Part shown: in pieces, positions 16,110 to 25,214 of the stretch
How positions within the stretch are numbered: position 1 is the first letter of the stretch
Layout: every line of letters starts with the position of its first letter
NCBI GenBank assembly: GCA_964505215.1
Contig: CAZDGU010000003.1
Location: forward strand, 268,569-332,568
Direction: 5' to 3'
From: Gracilimonas sp964505215
GTDB taxonomy: Bacteria > Bacteroidota > Rhodothermia > Balneolales > Balneolaceae
DNA: 64,000 nucleotides
Position numbers and translations under genes: made by a program
The notes under the pieces: generated by a model
Told to the model about the DNA's origin: nothing
Databases searched by the model: none
Seen by the model: only the letters and a program-made list of their open reading frames with translations

Positions 16110-17222
16110 ATGAACAAGAAAATAGCCGTATTACCGGGCGATGGAATTGGCCCCGAAGTCACCAAACAAGCCGTTAAAGTTTTAGAAGCCATTGCACATC
16201 GTTTTGGCCATAATTTTGAATACACAACGGGGCTGGTGGGCGCTATAGCCATTGATAAAACCGGCGATCCGCTGCCGGAAGAAACGCTGCAGAAGTGCCT
16301 GGATGCAGATGCTGTACTGTTTGGTGCCATCGGTGATCCAAAGTATGATAACGACCCGACGGCAAAAGTTCGCCCCGAGCAGGGCCTGCTGCGGCTTCGC
16401 AAAGAATTGGGTTTATTCACAAATATTCGCCCGGTTAAAACGTATGAGTCTTTGATTGATCGATCGCCTTTGAAACGAAAATACATCGAAGGCACCGATT
16501 TAGTGGTGTATCGTGAGCTTACCGGCGGCATTTATTTTGGAGAAAAAGGCCGAAGCGAGGATGGCGAAACGGCTTATGATCATTGTACTTACTCGGTCGA
16601 AGAAATTGAGCGGGTGTCGAGAATGGCATTTGGGGCGGCCCAAAACAGACGTAAAAAACTTACCCTTGTAGATAAAGCAAACGTGCTGGAAACTTCGCGG
16701 CTGTGGCGCCAAACCGTACAAACCATCGCCCTCAGCTACCCTGATGTGGAAGTGGAATATTTGTACGTGGATAATGCCACCATGCAGTTTATTCTGCGCC
16801 CAAATCAGTTTGATGTGGTATTGGCCGAAAACATGTTCGGAGATATAATTTCTGACCAAAGCAGTGTAATAACAGGCTCTATTGGGCTGCTTCCATCCGC
16901 TTCTATTGGCGAGAATTCATCACTGTTTGAGCCGATTCACGGAAGTTATCCACAAGCAGCCGGACAGGATTTAGCAAACCCAATTGCCGCCATTTTATCT
17001 GTTGCTATGATGCTGGAGCACTTTGGTCTTACTGAAGAGGCTAATCTCATCAACAACAACATCGATTTGCTGGTGCAAGAAGGCTTAGTAACCCGCGATC
17101 TGGACGACCACAACTTTGTAACCTGCTCAAAAGTAGGAGACGCTATGAGCCTGCTGCTGGATCAGGATATATCTGAAGTGCGCTTCGAAAATATGTTTGA
17201 AGGAAAACTTCCTGTTATTTAA
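16110..17222 (+). CDS. leuB: 3-isopropylmalate dehydrogenase
   Basis: LeuB oxidises and decarboxylates 3-isopropylmalate to 2-oxoisocaproate with NAD+. The 370-residue protein has the family signatures LPGDGIGPEV, the substrate arginines in RPEQGLLRLRK, the ELTGGIYFG loop, the lysine in VDKANVLETSRLW, and the metal aspartates in ENMFGDIISDQ. HGSYPQAAGQDLANP matches the NAD-binding site. It is the last gene of leuACDB. A weak hairpin but no convincing T-tract follows. Confidence 0.96.
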   Translation: MNKKIAVLPGDGIGPEVTKQAVKVLEAIAHRFGHNFEYTTGLVGAIAIDKTGDPLPEETLQKCLDADAVLFGAIGDPKYDNDPTAKVRPEQGLLRLRKELGLFTNIRPVKTYESLIDRSPLKRKYIEGTDLVVYRELTGGIYFGEKGRSEDGETAYDHCTYSVEEIERVSRMAFGAAQNRRKKLTLVDKANVLETSRLWRQTVQTIALSYPDVEVEYLYVDNATMQFILRPNQFDVVLAENMFGDIISDQSSVITGSIGLLPSASIGENSSLFEPIHGSYPQAAGQDLANPIAAILSVAMMLEHFGLTEEANLINNNIDLLVQEGLVTRDLDDHNFVTCSKVGDAMSLLLDQDISEVRFENMFEGKLPVI

Positions 17223-17996
17223 GCCGCTTATCGCGGTTATTGGGTTTCTCGAAAACTTGTACTTCGTCCGACGACTCCAGCTCGTCTGACGATTGAATAG
17301 GGCAAATAGTTATTAAAAACCAAAAGCATCTTTTTTGGTAATTTTGAATTTTAAGCCCGCAAAACAGAACCCTTTCTCTGTCTCGGCTTTATCCCGAAAT
17401 TCGGGGCTCCGGCTCAACTAAATAAATTCCCAAACCTTGGCACCGCCGCAAGGAAAGAGGACGCGTTGTTTGAGAACTTTGCTGATAATACAAAAGAAGT
17501 ATTAACAACTACTCCTTGTTCACTGCAAACTGCTCCCTGATCACTGAAAAATCTCAGCAAGGCGTCTCCTTCTTTGGCGCGAATGCGTGTTAGGGAAGGA
17601 ACAAGGATGGGGCCCGGTGCCAAGGCTCGGTTTGCATGAGAAGGTTTCATTTTTGAACCGGGTGGTTCTGTGTGGCGCTACCAACGGGGTTGTTGGGAGC
17701 GAGATAAAATTCTCATTTTTAAATCCGTGATTCTACAGCGTTGCAATTTCATGCCCAATACCATCTTACCAACCCAATCCCGATTACTGAAAACTGCTCT
17801 CTGTTTACTGAACCTATCTGCCATTAACATCCGTCAGACCGCACCAAAACGTATTCAGTCAGACTAATCATATCCAGCGGTCAGACGGAGTTCAGAGTTT
17901 TAAAAAGCATTTCTTTAATGCCTTAAAGCTTGTTCCATCATTCCCCAAAATCCAGCCTGACTATCTAACATATCACAATAATCACAGTTCAAAGTG
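17223..17996. other. Long intergenic region with degenerate repeats
   Basis: 774 bp without a credible gene; the short frames here have no recognisable protein features. It holds near-repeats of a CACTGCAAACTGCTCCCTGA-type text (around 17520-17545 and 17785-17812). There is an inverted pair CCTTGGCACCG/CGGTGCCAAGG (about 17435 and 17617) about 170 bp apart. TCCGTCAGACCGC (17830-17842) and GCGGTCAGACGGA (17877-17889) pair with one mismatch. I read it as remnants of old repeat elements. Confidence 0.5.
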
Positions 17997-18953
17997 CTAT
18001 TCAAAATATCTGAAACCATCAATAATATCTAAATAAACGCCGTCGAACTCGGAATTCAGTATTTGCTGCAAATAGGAATTTGGAGTTCCGTATATAACAG
18101 ACTTCCAGGCCGGGTCCCAATATTTCACCTTGAAGTTTCCGGGCCAGTTTGGGTTTTCAGCAGCCAGCCAGTCGGGGTTGTTTTCCGACCATTCATCCTT
18201 CCAGTAAAAGCGATAATCTTCGGCTTCCCCAATGCTCATATAACTGATTACGAGCCGCTTACCGCCATTTCTCTTTTGGCGAAGTTGTTCAACTTCATCC
18301 CGGCTAAACATTTTTGAGCCGTAAAATGCATCCGTAATAATGAGATCATAATTTGTGTTTTGAATGGCTTCAATAAACTCTTTTCGCCCGTCAAATTTGG
18401 ACTTATTCAGCAGATATAAAAAGTTTTTAGCTTCCGAAAGTTTTGTAATTACTTTATCATTCTTTCCGGGAAGTGTTTCCGGTATTTCGGGAATTACGCG
18501 CAAATCGCGGTCGGGAGCAGCAAAAGAAACAAAACCGAGTGCTCGATTCATATTATAAGAATCAGCTACTTTGAAATCGGTGGTGCAGTAGTCGGTAATC
18601 AGAATGGTTTTACCGGCTTCTTTGCCTTTATTCAATAGTTCGAGAAGGCGATTGGTATCACGGACGGGAGTGGGTAAATCATCATCCGGATAGCCGTAGA
18701 GAAAACTTTCTTGTGCTAAAGCATCAACGGCTTGGAGGTAATCCTCAGCAAGATCGCCTTTTCGCATAACAAGCGGATGGCCATTTTGAGGAATCACAGA
18801 AAAATCGGGTTGCTGTTTTTTAGCATATTCTGAAATTTCTTTAACAAAGCTTCGCATTTCCTCCCGATAATTCAGATCATCAAAAGAAAACATGTTTCCA
18901 CACGAAAAAAGAGTGGTAAGTATTAATAAGAGCAATAGAAATTTTGTTCGCAT
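17997..18953 (-). CDS. GH114/TM1410-like putative glycoside hydrolase, lipoprotein
   Basis: A 318-residue protein with a lipoprotein signal: hydrophobic residues 5-16 then LFSC with the lipid cysteine at C18. The C-terminal half has the features of the endo-alpha-1,4-polygalactosaminidase (GH114) family, a TIM-barrel group: LIITDAF, LVISYMSIGEAEDYR, the WPGNFKVKYWDPAW strand, and FDGVYLDIIDGF with candidate acidic catalytic residues. It likely acts in the periplasm or at the outer membrane on an exopolysaccharide, but substrate is unproven. Its start codon overlaps the longest possible recQ frame, so the two genes are divergent with almost no spacer. Confidence 0.72.
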   Translation of the reverse strand: MRTKFLLLLLILTTLFSCGNMFSFDDLNYREEMRSFVKEISEYAKKQQPDFSVIPQNGHPLVMRKGDLAEDYLQAVDALAQESFLYGYPDDDLPTPVRDTNRLLELLNKGKEAGKTILITDYCTTDFKVADSYNMNRALGFVSFAAPDRDLRVIPEIPETLPGKNDKVITKLSEAKNFLYLLNKSKFDGRKEFIEAIQNTNYDLIITDAFYGSKMFSRDEVEQLRQKRNGGKRLVISYMSIGEAEDYRFYWKDEWSENNPDWLAAENPNWPGNFKVKYWDPAWKSVIYGTPNSYLQQILNSEFDGVYLDIIDGFRYFE

Positions 18954-19000
18954 TGGTTTGTATTTTAGAACTAAATGATGCTAAATCTAAAAGGATAAAG

Positions 19001-20929
19001 TTGCAGGATTATTTTCACAAAGCCGAAACTAATTTAAGAAAATTTTGGGGATTTGACTCTTTTCGTTCCGGACAGGATGAAGTGGTGAAATCGGTGTTTT
19101 CAGGAGATGATACGCTGGTGCTATTTCCCACGGGAGGCGGAAAATCGCTGTGTTACCAGGTGCCGGCTACCGTGTTTGAAGGGCTTACGCTCGTCATCTC
19201 TCCGCTGGTTGCGTTGATGCAAGACCAGGTACAGGCGCTGAAGCAAAAGGGCGTTTCGGCTACGTTTATCAACAGCACGCTGCCGTCTTATGAGGTGGAG
19301 CAGCGGCTGGTAAATGCCCGTAATGGGATGTATAAACTGCTTTATTGCGCACCTGAGCGCCTGAAAACGCCGCTTTGGGAAGCTGAAATGCATGCGCTTA
19401 ATATTGATTTGGTTGCCATAGATGAGGCGCACTGCATTAGCGAGTGGGGGCACGATTTCCGCCCCAGCTACCGCGAAATTCGAACTTCTTTGGAGCCCAT
19501 TGCAGAGCAGGTCCGCTGGCTGGCACTTACGGCCACGGCCACGCCCGAGGTACAAAAAGATTTAATTGAGTCGTTAGGGTTTGAGAATCCAAAAGTAATT
19601 TCAAAAGGATTTTCGAGGCCGAATTTGAAATGGTGGGTGATTTCGGCCCCTAACAAAAAGAAAAAGTTAGAAGAATCGGTTCAAAAAGGAGCACAGCAAG
19701 GAGACGGACTGATTTACGGGGGAACGCGAAAAAACTGCGAGAATCTGGCTAAGCGTTTTACACAGCTGGGGATAAAGACAGAGGCTTATCATGCCGGAGT
19801 TGAAGCAGAAGCCCGAAAGGCCATTCAGCAGCGCTGGATTACAGGAGAAACACCGCTGGTGGCTGCCACAAACGCCTTTGGAATGGGCATCGATAAACCC
19901 GACTGCCGCTACGTAGTGCATGAAGAAATGCCGTATTCGCTGGAGGCTTATTATCAGGAAGCCGGGCGCGCGGGAAGAGATGGAGCCGAGAGTTTTCCCA
20001 TACTGCTGTATCGTCCATCCGATTATCACAAGGCAGATGAACGCATTGACCAAAGCTATCCCACGCTGGATGAAATCAGTCATACGTATCAGGTGCTGTG
20101 CGACAGCCTGCATCTTGCGGTAGGTTCCCAAATGGAGGAATCGGCTCCATTTAACATTCAGGAAATTATGAAAAGAGGGAAACTTAAGTACGGGAAAGCC
20201 AAAGCAGCAATGCGTTTGCTTAATAAATTTGGCATCATTGCCATGCAGGAGGAAGTAAAGCCGGGCGTGAGCATTCAGTTTACCCTGAGCCGACAGGCCA
20301 TGAACGTATTTCGAGAAAAAAGTGAGAATCCCGAAAAAGCAGAATTCACTGACAAGCTGGAGCGCCTGTTTGGTGCCTTAGCTTTTAAAGAAATGGTGCA
20401 GCTGGATGAAGAATACGTGCTCAAAAAGTTAGAAATTCGCCGAAACGCACTGGTAAAAGCCTTGAACGTATTGATGCAGAACGACCAGATATTAGTGTTT
20501 GAAATGCACAAAGAACGAACACTGGTTAAAGTTTTAGAAGCTCGTTCGCGAACGCTTCCGCTGAATAAAAGAGAGGTGGAATCACACCGTAAAAACCTAT
20601 TCCGAAAGCTGGAGCAAATGCATGGGTATATTCTCACCGAAACCTGCCGCGAGGTGTATATTCGAAATTACTTTGGTGATACCGCCGCCAAACCCTGTGG
20701 CCATTGTGACAATTGCTTGAAAAGCACCGACACGGCTCTACCTAAACCCTCGGGAGAGGATATTTCAGCGGTGTATGCCGCCCTGCAGCAAGAGGAGCAG
20801 ACTATTGCTCAAATTTGCAAACTTTTGGACCTGCAGAAGGTTACCATTCAGCAAATAATACAAGTACTTATACGGGAGGGGAAGGTGACAACCATACCTG
20901 CCAAGCCCGGCTACTATACTACTTTTTAA
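19001..20929 (+). CDS. recQ: ATP-dependent DNA helicase RecQ
   Basis: RecQ unwinds DNA 3' to 5' in recombination and fork repair. Motif I (FPTGGGKSLCYQ), motif II (DEAHCISEWGHDFRPSY), motif IV-VI (TNAFGMGIDKPDCRYV, YYQEAGRAGRDG) and the RQC zinc site (CREVYIRNYFG..CGHCDNC) are all present. A C-terminal winged-helix-like tail follows. The frame extends upstream to a TTG at 18944, but a TTG at 19001 is preceded at good spacing by AAGGATAAAG and gives MQDYFHKAETN, so I choose 642 residues. Its 3' end overlaps the convergent DUF4296 gene by 11 bp. Confidence 0.93.
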   Translation: MQDYFHKAETNLRKFWGFDSFRSGQDEVVKSVFSGDDTLVLFPTGGGKSLCYQVPATVFEGLTLVISPLVALMQDQVQALKQKGVSATFINSTLPSYEVEQRLVNARNGMYKLLYCAPERLKTPLWEAEMHALNIDLVAIDEAHCISEWGHDFRPSYREIRTSLEPIAEQVRWLALTATATPEVQKDLIESLGFENPKVISKGFSRPNLKWWVISAPNKKKKLEESVQKGAQQGDGLIYGGTRKNCENLAKRFTQLGIKTEAYHAGVEAEARKAIQQRWITGETPLVAATNAFGMGIDKPDCRYVVHEEMPYSLEAYYQEAGRAGRDGAESFPILLYRPSDYHKADERIDQSYPTLDEISHTYQVLCDSLHLAVGSQMEESAPFNIQEIMKRGKLKYGKAKAAMRLLNKFGIIAMQEEVKPGVSIQFTLSRQAMNVFREKSENPEKAEFTDKLERLFGALAFKEMVQLDEEYVLKKLEIRRNALVKALNVLMQNDQILVFEMHKERTLVKVLEARSRTLPLNKREVESHRKNLFRKLEQMHGYILTETCREVYIRNYFGDTAAKPCGHCDNCLKSTDTALPKPSGEDISAVYAALQQEEQTIAQICKLLDLQKVTIQQIIQVLIREGKVTTIPAKPGYYTTF

Positions 20930-21353
20930 GCGGCTGTACTTTTAAGGTTTTGGCTGTGTCGGCCGTGCTGCTTTTCAGGGAATCGATGTGGGCCCGGATG
21001 TATTGTTGTTCGTGGTTGAGCTGCCGGATGGCTTCATCAATACGCTGCAGCTGCCGGTCTGTCTGCTGCTGATAGTAGGTGTGCGATTCTAAATATTGCT
21101 GATCGGTAATCCCAAACTTTTGGTACACCAGCTCTTTGAGCGAGTCGGCGCTGATGCTGTCGGGCTGTACGTTTTTATAGGTTTTGATGTGCTGCATTTC
21201 TACCAGCAAATCAATATAATTTTGCTCCGAAATTAAGTTTTCGGGACGGGGAGTTTTTTCGGGACCTAAACAACCGTTAAGGAATAGAAAAAACAGTAAA
21301 ACAGTAGCTAAAATTTTCAGCAAAAAAGCAGTATTTGAAACCGATGAAGTCAT
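20919..21353 (-). CDS. DUF4296 domain-containing lipoprotein
   Basis: A 144-residue protein with a lipoprotein signal (hydrophobic 10-25, FLNGC with C28 as lipid site). The mature part matches the DUF4296 pattern: a short region with DLLVEMQHIKTYKN, SLKELVYQKFGITDQQYLESHTYY, then a coiled-coil tail rich in Q, D and I. Function is unknown; the family is characteristic of Bacteroidota-like bacteria. It lies 3 nt downstream of an SDR gene and probably shares its transcript. Confidence 0.8.
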   Translation of the reverse strand: MTSSVSNTAFLLKILATVLLFFLFLNGCLGPEKTPRPENLISEQNYIDLLVEMQHIKTYKNVQPDSISADSLKELVYQKFGITDQQYLESHTYYQQQTDRQLQRIDEAIRQLNHEQQYIRAHIDSLKSSTADTAKTLKVQPLKK

Positions 21354-21356
21354 AAA

Positions 21357-22079
21357 TCAGATTTCATCCGGATCTTTTGGGTTAAGCGGACGCATGGTGA
21401 TTTCATTAATCAGAAAATTGTCATCCGTTTCTAACAGGAACTGTACGGTTTTAGAAATATCGGTAGTTTTCATCATGTTCGAGTGGTTGTCCACGCCTTC
21501 AATATTCTTAAACAAATTAGTGCGTGTAGAACCGGGATTAACCGTTGTTACTTTGATGCCATCATACCGAACTTCCTTAAATAAAGCTTCACTAAAACCG
21601 CGCACGCCAAATTTTGATGCGTTATAGCCGGTAAGTGTAGGATTTCCCAAGGTGCCAGCTATTGAAGCCATGTTTATAATATGGCAGCAATCAGGATTTT
21701 CTTTCATCAAGGGAACAATCAGCCGGGTGAGATAAAAAATACTGTTCAGGTTCACGTTAATCATGGTGTGCCATTGCTCCAAAGTTAAATCATCTACGTT
21801 GGCTGCAATCATCACACCGGCGTTATTAATAAGAATATCGGGCCGATGATCTGGGTTAAATGTTGACTGCACCCATGCTTCCATATCCTCGTTTTTGGTC
21901 ACATCCATTTTTACGGGGTGAAATAAATCACCCAACGATTTTTTCATTTGGTTTAGGACGTCAATACTCCGCGCAAGTCCGTACACCCGGGTTTCGTTAT
22001 TAACAAGCATGGAGCAAAGTTCAGCACCAATGCCGCTGCTGGCTCCGGTAACAATGGCTATTTTTGAATCAAGATTCAT
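21357..22079 (-). CDS. Short-chain dehydrogenase/reductase
   Basis: A 240-residue classical SDR. It has the nucleotide loop VTGASSGIGAEL (residues 10-21), the NNAGVMIA strand, the catalytic Ser in NMASIAGTLG and the YNASK active site, followed by VTTVNPGSTRT. It is a NAD(P)-dependent oxidoreductase; the R in YGLARSID after beta2 suggests NADP preference. Substrate is unknown. It is transcribed with the DUF4296 lipoprotein and is divergent from coaX. Confidence 0.9.
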   Translation of the reverse strand: MNLDSKIAIVTGASSGIGAELCSMLVNNETRVYGLARSIDVLNQMKKSLGDLFHPVKMDVTKNEDMEAWVQSTFNPDHRPDILINNAGVMIAANVDDLTLEQWHTMINVNLNSIFYLTRLIVPLMKENPDCCHIINMASIAGTLGNPTLTGYNASKFGVRGFSEALFKEVRYDGIKVTTVNPGSTRTNLFKNIEGVDNHSNMMKTTDISKTVQFLLETDDNFLINEITMRPLNPKDPDEI

Positions 22080-22195
22080 AATAAAAATGGTATTTTAAGA
22101 AAGATGGTTTTGAATGTACTTTATAAAAACGAAAATTTAACATAATCGTTTATCAAGCCTTTTTTAACTTCTATGTGTGAAAATACTACAAAAAG

Positions 22196-22972
22196 ATGAG
22201 CAATTTCGATTCCGGTTTTACAAAAAAAGTATTGTATTTAGATGCGGGAAACTCATCTATTAAAGGAGCCTACAAAAAAGGGGTGAACTGGAAAGCCATT
22301 CATACCAAAGAAAAACTGTCAGCCTCGGACCTCATTCAGAGAATCGACGAACATTCAGATAATTTCTCCAAGATTATTTTAGCCAGCGTTCGGGATGATG
22401 TGGGCTATGCCATCAGCAAACAGCTTGGGCACATACAGCTGGTTGAGCTTAAAGGAAGTGATATTCCGCCTGAGCTGCTGGATTACAAAACGCCCGAGAC
22501 GTTAGGAATTGACCGTTTTTTAACCTGTTACGGTGCTATTGAGCAAACCAGAAAAGCCGCGGTTGTGATTGATGCCGGAACGGCGCTGACCGTAGATTTT
22601 ATGAATCAGGATGGAGTATTCCATGGGGGAGTTATTGCTCCGGGCTTAAACGGCATTGGTGAGAGATTACAACAAAAGGCTCCGGCTTTGCCTGTGGTAG
22701 AAATGTCCATTCCTGATACCTGGCCGGGTAAAAACACCGTAGATTCGCTAAAATGGGGACAAGCCGGCTTGTATAAAATGGCGTTGGAAGGCATGCTGCA
22801 AAAATATAAAGCAGAACTTGGAGATTTCGATTTGTTTATAACCGGCGGCGATGGACAAAAGGTAGCCGAGTGGCTAAACTGGGAAAGTAAAATACATCCC
22901 TTTTTAGTATTCGACGGAATGGAGCATTTTGAGCGCCGTGTTTCGGAAAAGCAGAAAACTTCAGAATCCTGA
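22196..22972 (+). CDS. coaX: Type III pantothenate kinase
   Basis: CoaX phosphorylates pantothenate in the first step of CoA synthesis. The ASKHA-fold motifs are visible in the 258-residue product: the phosphate-1 loop YLDAGNSSIKGA (15-26), GIDRFLTCYGA, the phosphate-2 loop VVIDAGTALTVDF, and HGGVIAPGL. The stop codon lies inside a hairpin shared with the convergent uridine kinase gene. Confidence 0.93.
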   Translation: MSNFDSGFTKKVLYLDAGNSSIKGAYKKGVNWKAIHTKEKLSASDLIQRIDEHSDNFSKIILASVRDDVGYAISKQLGHIQLVELKGSDIPPELLDYKTPETLGIDRFLTCYGAIEQTRKAAVVIDAGTALTVDFMNQDGVFHGGVIAPGLNGIGERLQQKAPALPVVEMSIPDTWPGKNTVDSLKWGQAGLYKMALEGMLQKYKAELGDFDLFITGGDGQKVAEWLNWESKIHPFLVFDGMEHFERRVSEKQKTSES

Positions 22973-22990
22973 CTCCTGAATTCTGAAGTT
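22957..22990. terminator. Bidirectional hairpin between coaX and udk
   Basis: AACTTCAGAAT (22957-22967) and ATTCTGAAGTT (22980-22990) form a perfect 11-bp stem with a 12-nt loop. The stem-loop contains the coaX stop codon and overlaps the stop codon of the convergent udk gene. No long T-tract follows on either side. Confidence 0.6.
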
Positions 22991-23612
22991 AGCTGTTCAT
23001 TTTACCGCGAATAAGGGCCGTAACCATTTCTAAAGCCACTTTATTTTTTCCGCCACGTGGTATAATTACATCTGCATAGCGCTTGCTGGGTTCTACAAAT
23101 TCTAAGTGCATAGGGCGTACAAATTTCTCATACTGGGAGATTACACTTTCCACCGAGCGGTGCCGCTCTTGAATATCTCGTTTTAGCCGGCGAAGCAGGC
23201 GAACGTCGTCATCGGTATCCACAAAAATCTTCACGTCCATTAGTTCCAGCAGCTCCGGTTCAGAGAAAATGAGAATACCATCCACTAAAATAACCTGAGA
23301 CGGCGTGGCCGTAATGGTTTCATCCTTTCGAGTATGTTTGTCAAAATCATACACCGGCATTTCTACAGTGTAGCCTTCCATCAGTGCTTTGATGTGGCGA
23401 ATCATCAGCTCGGTTTCGAGGGAGGCGGGGTGGTCAAAGTTTTGCTTGATGCGTTCTTCAAAGGGGAGATGTTTTAATTCACGATAGTAAGAGTCGTGCT
23501 CAATGCGCTGAACATTATCTCCGGCAAACTTTTCACAAAGATAATCTACTACGGTTGTTTTACCCGAGCCGCTTCCTCCGGCAACTCCGATTACTAATGG
23601 ATTTTTCGACAT
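22989..23612 (-). CDS. udk: Uridine kinase
   Basis: Udk phosphorylates uridine and cytidine in pyrimidine salvage. The 207-residue protein has the P-loop GVAGGSGSGKTTVVDYL near the N-terminus, the HDSYYRELKHLPFEER and NFDHPASLETELM substrate region, the YDFDKHTRKDET loop, and VFVDTDDDVRLLRRLKRD with LID arginines. It follows the amidase gene by 11 nt on the same strand. PRK-family relatives are possible, but the size and these motifs fit Udk. Confidence 0.93.
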   Translation of the reverse strand: MSKNPLVIGVAGGSGSGKTTVVDYLCEKFAGDNVQRIEHDSYYRELKHLPFEERIKQNFDHPASLETELMIRHIKALMEGYTVEMPVYDFDKHTRKDETITATPSQVILVDGILIFSEPELLELMDVKIFVDTDDDVRLLRRLKRDIQERHRSVESVISQYEKFVRPMHLEFVEPSKRYADVIIPRGGKNKVALEMVTALIRGKMNS

Positions 23613-23623
23613 GTATAAAAAAA

Positions 23624-24865
23624 TTAATTGGTGGCGTTATAAGCCTGCTTTTGATCGTATTCTACTTTGTAATCCCGGATAGCGCGGAACATGGCAGAAG
23701 CCATAATATTTTGGCCATATTCGCTGGTTAAAAACCGCTGCTCGGCCGGATTAGTAATAAAGCCAAGCTCCACTAATACAGCCGGCATGGAAGCCTCAAA
23801 CAGCACCTGGAATCCGGCTTGCTTTACGCCTCTTGATTTTCGCTGTGCCCTATTTTTGAATTGGTCTTCAATCATATAAGCTATTTTTTCGCTGGTGGCT
23901 AAATAGCCACTGTGTGCCAGTTCATAAACTAATAAGTCCTCTTCGGTCAGCTCTTTATCTACTTCATTTTTAAACACGCTGTTTTCCCGTTTCATTACTT
24001 CAAAGGAGGCATCGCTTTTGTGAAGTCCGAGAAAAAAAACCTCAGCCCCATTCACATACTGATTTCGGAAAGCATTGCAATGAATGGAAACGAATAAATC
24101 AGCTTCGGCTAAGTTGGCAAAATGGCCTAATTCTGCCAGTCCCAAATAGGAATCATCTTCGCGTGTGTACACCACTTCCACATCCGGCAGATGCTCGTTT
24201 ATGTAGGCGCCTAATTTTTTTGCAACGGCCAGCGTAATTTCTTTTTCTTTCACTCCTTTATAACCAATAGAGCCGGTATCGTAGCCGCCATGTCCCGGAT
24301 CAATCACAATTTTATCAAACCGAAGCTTATCTTTCACATCATTATAAAAATTACTGTAAGGGGCAGAATCGGGTGGGGAAACATCCAGAGCTTCTTTATC
24401 TACAATTTCCTCATACCAATTACGCGCCAAAAACTGTTGGGAATATCGCTCTACTTCCCGCTGATCGGCTATTTCAAGATTCACCAATATGTCAGAGCCA
24501 TTTTTATCATGGTAAGCATCAGATTTATAGTACGCGCCATTACCCAGATAAATATCAACGCCATAACCATAAGGTAATTTGTACAAGCGTACTTCTTTCA
24601 GCTTTTCACTTTGTTCGGGAAGGCGTATTCCGGTGGTATCTATATTATCATCATACAGCACCATTTGGATGAGATCGGGGGCGGGTTGCAGAATGTCTAA
24701 AGAGTCGGTTGGCTCACTTAAATGAAATCGAACTACATATCCCAAACCATCACTTCGTGCGGTGTTTGAAACCCGGGAAAGCTGCGTCTGGGCAAATCCG
24801 GCGGCAAGCGAACTTAAGGAAATGAATATGAGCAGAAGTGCTCTAATCAAAAAAGGGGTGCGCAT
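23624..24865 (-). CDS. N-acetylmuramoyl-L-alanine amidase (Amidase_3)
   Basis: A 413-residue secreted protein. It has a signal peptide (MRTPFLIRALLLIFISLSSL start, likely cleaved after AGFA) and an N-terminal beta-rich region (about 30-150) that resembles an AMIN-type peptidoglycan-targeting domain. The zinc amidase domain (about 185-400) has VIDPGHGGYDTGSIG, SIHCNAF and the catalytic Glu in VLVELGFITNP. It cleaves the stem peptide from MurNAc during cell division or wall turnover. An insert near the ALHSGYLATSEKIAY helix region may be regulatory. It likely forms a unit with udk. Confidence 0.9.
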   Translation of the reverse strand: MRTPFLIRALLLIFISLSSLAAGFAQTQLSRVSNTARSDGLGYVVRFHLSEPTDSLDILQPAPDLIQMVLYDDNIDTTGIRLPEQSEKLKEVRLYKLPYGYGVDIYLGNGAYYKSDAYHDKNGSDILVNLEIADQREVERYSQQFLARNWYEEIVDKEALDVSPPDSAPYSNFYNDVKDKLRFDKIVIDPGHGGYDTGSIGYKGVKEKEITLAVAKKLGAYINEHLPDVEVVYTREDDSYLGLAELGHFANLAEADLFVSIHCNAFRNQYVNGAEVFFLGLHKSDASFEVMKRENSVFKNEVDKELTEEDLLVYELAHSGYLATSEKIAYMIEDQFKNRAQRKSRGVKQAGFQVLFEASMPAVLVELGFITNPAEQRFLTSEYGQNIMASAMFRAIRDYKVEYDQKQAYNATN

Positions 24866-25214
24866 AGCAAAACCGTGGTTAAGATTTTTTCAACATATAG
24901 CCTGTGTAGATGATACGCCAAATGTAAGACATTCTTTAAACCATTGAAAGAGCTCAAAAAAAGGAAAAACTAAGCATTAAGCTTATACAATTTTGGAGAA
25001 GGCACTACAAAATTGTTAATTTAGTTAAAGTTCTTCCGTTTTATCTTGAACTTCAGATACTATCATTGCATAAATTATATGTTGTGTTTTGAATTCAATT
25101 GAGCTTTTAATGTGAGCAAAATATCCGGTTTTCGAGGCCTTTTTATAGGGGTGAAACATCGGGTAATTGCTAAAATGCCTACTGTAAATTTATTTCATAA
25201 GCTAACCAACGCAG
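24866..25214. other. Divergent intergenic region with an inverted repeat
   Basis: 349 bp between the amidase and the coiled-coil ATPase genes. A perfect inverted repeat ACAATTTTG (24987-24995) / CAAAATTGT (25008-25016) with a 12-bp spacer lies about 200 bp upstream of the ATPase start and 120 bp upstream of the amidase start. It could be an operator or a hairpin, but no T-tract follows. No gene is seen. Confidence 0.45.

Noticed and set aside
17414..17867. Two short frames in the leuB downstream region
   Set aside because: Compositional patterns follow degenerate repeats, and neither has a plausible start or any family signature.
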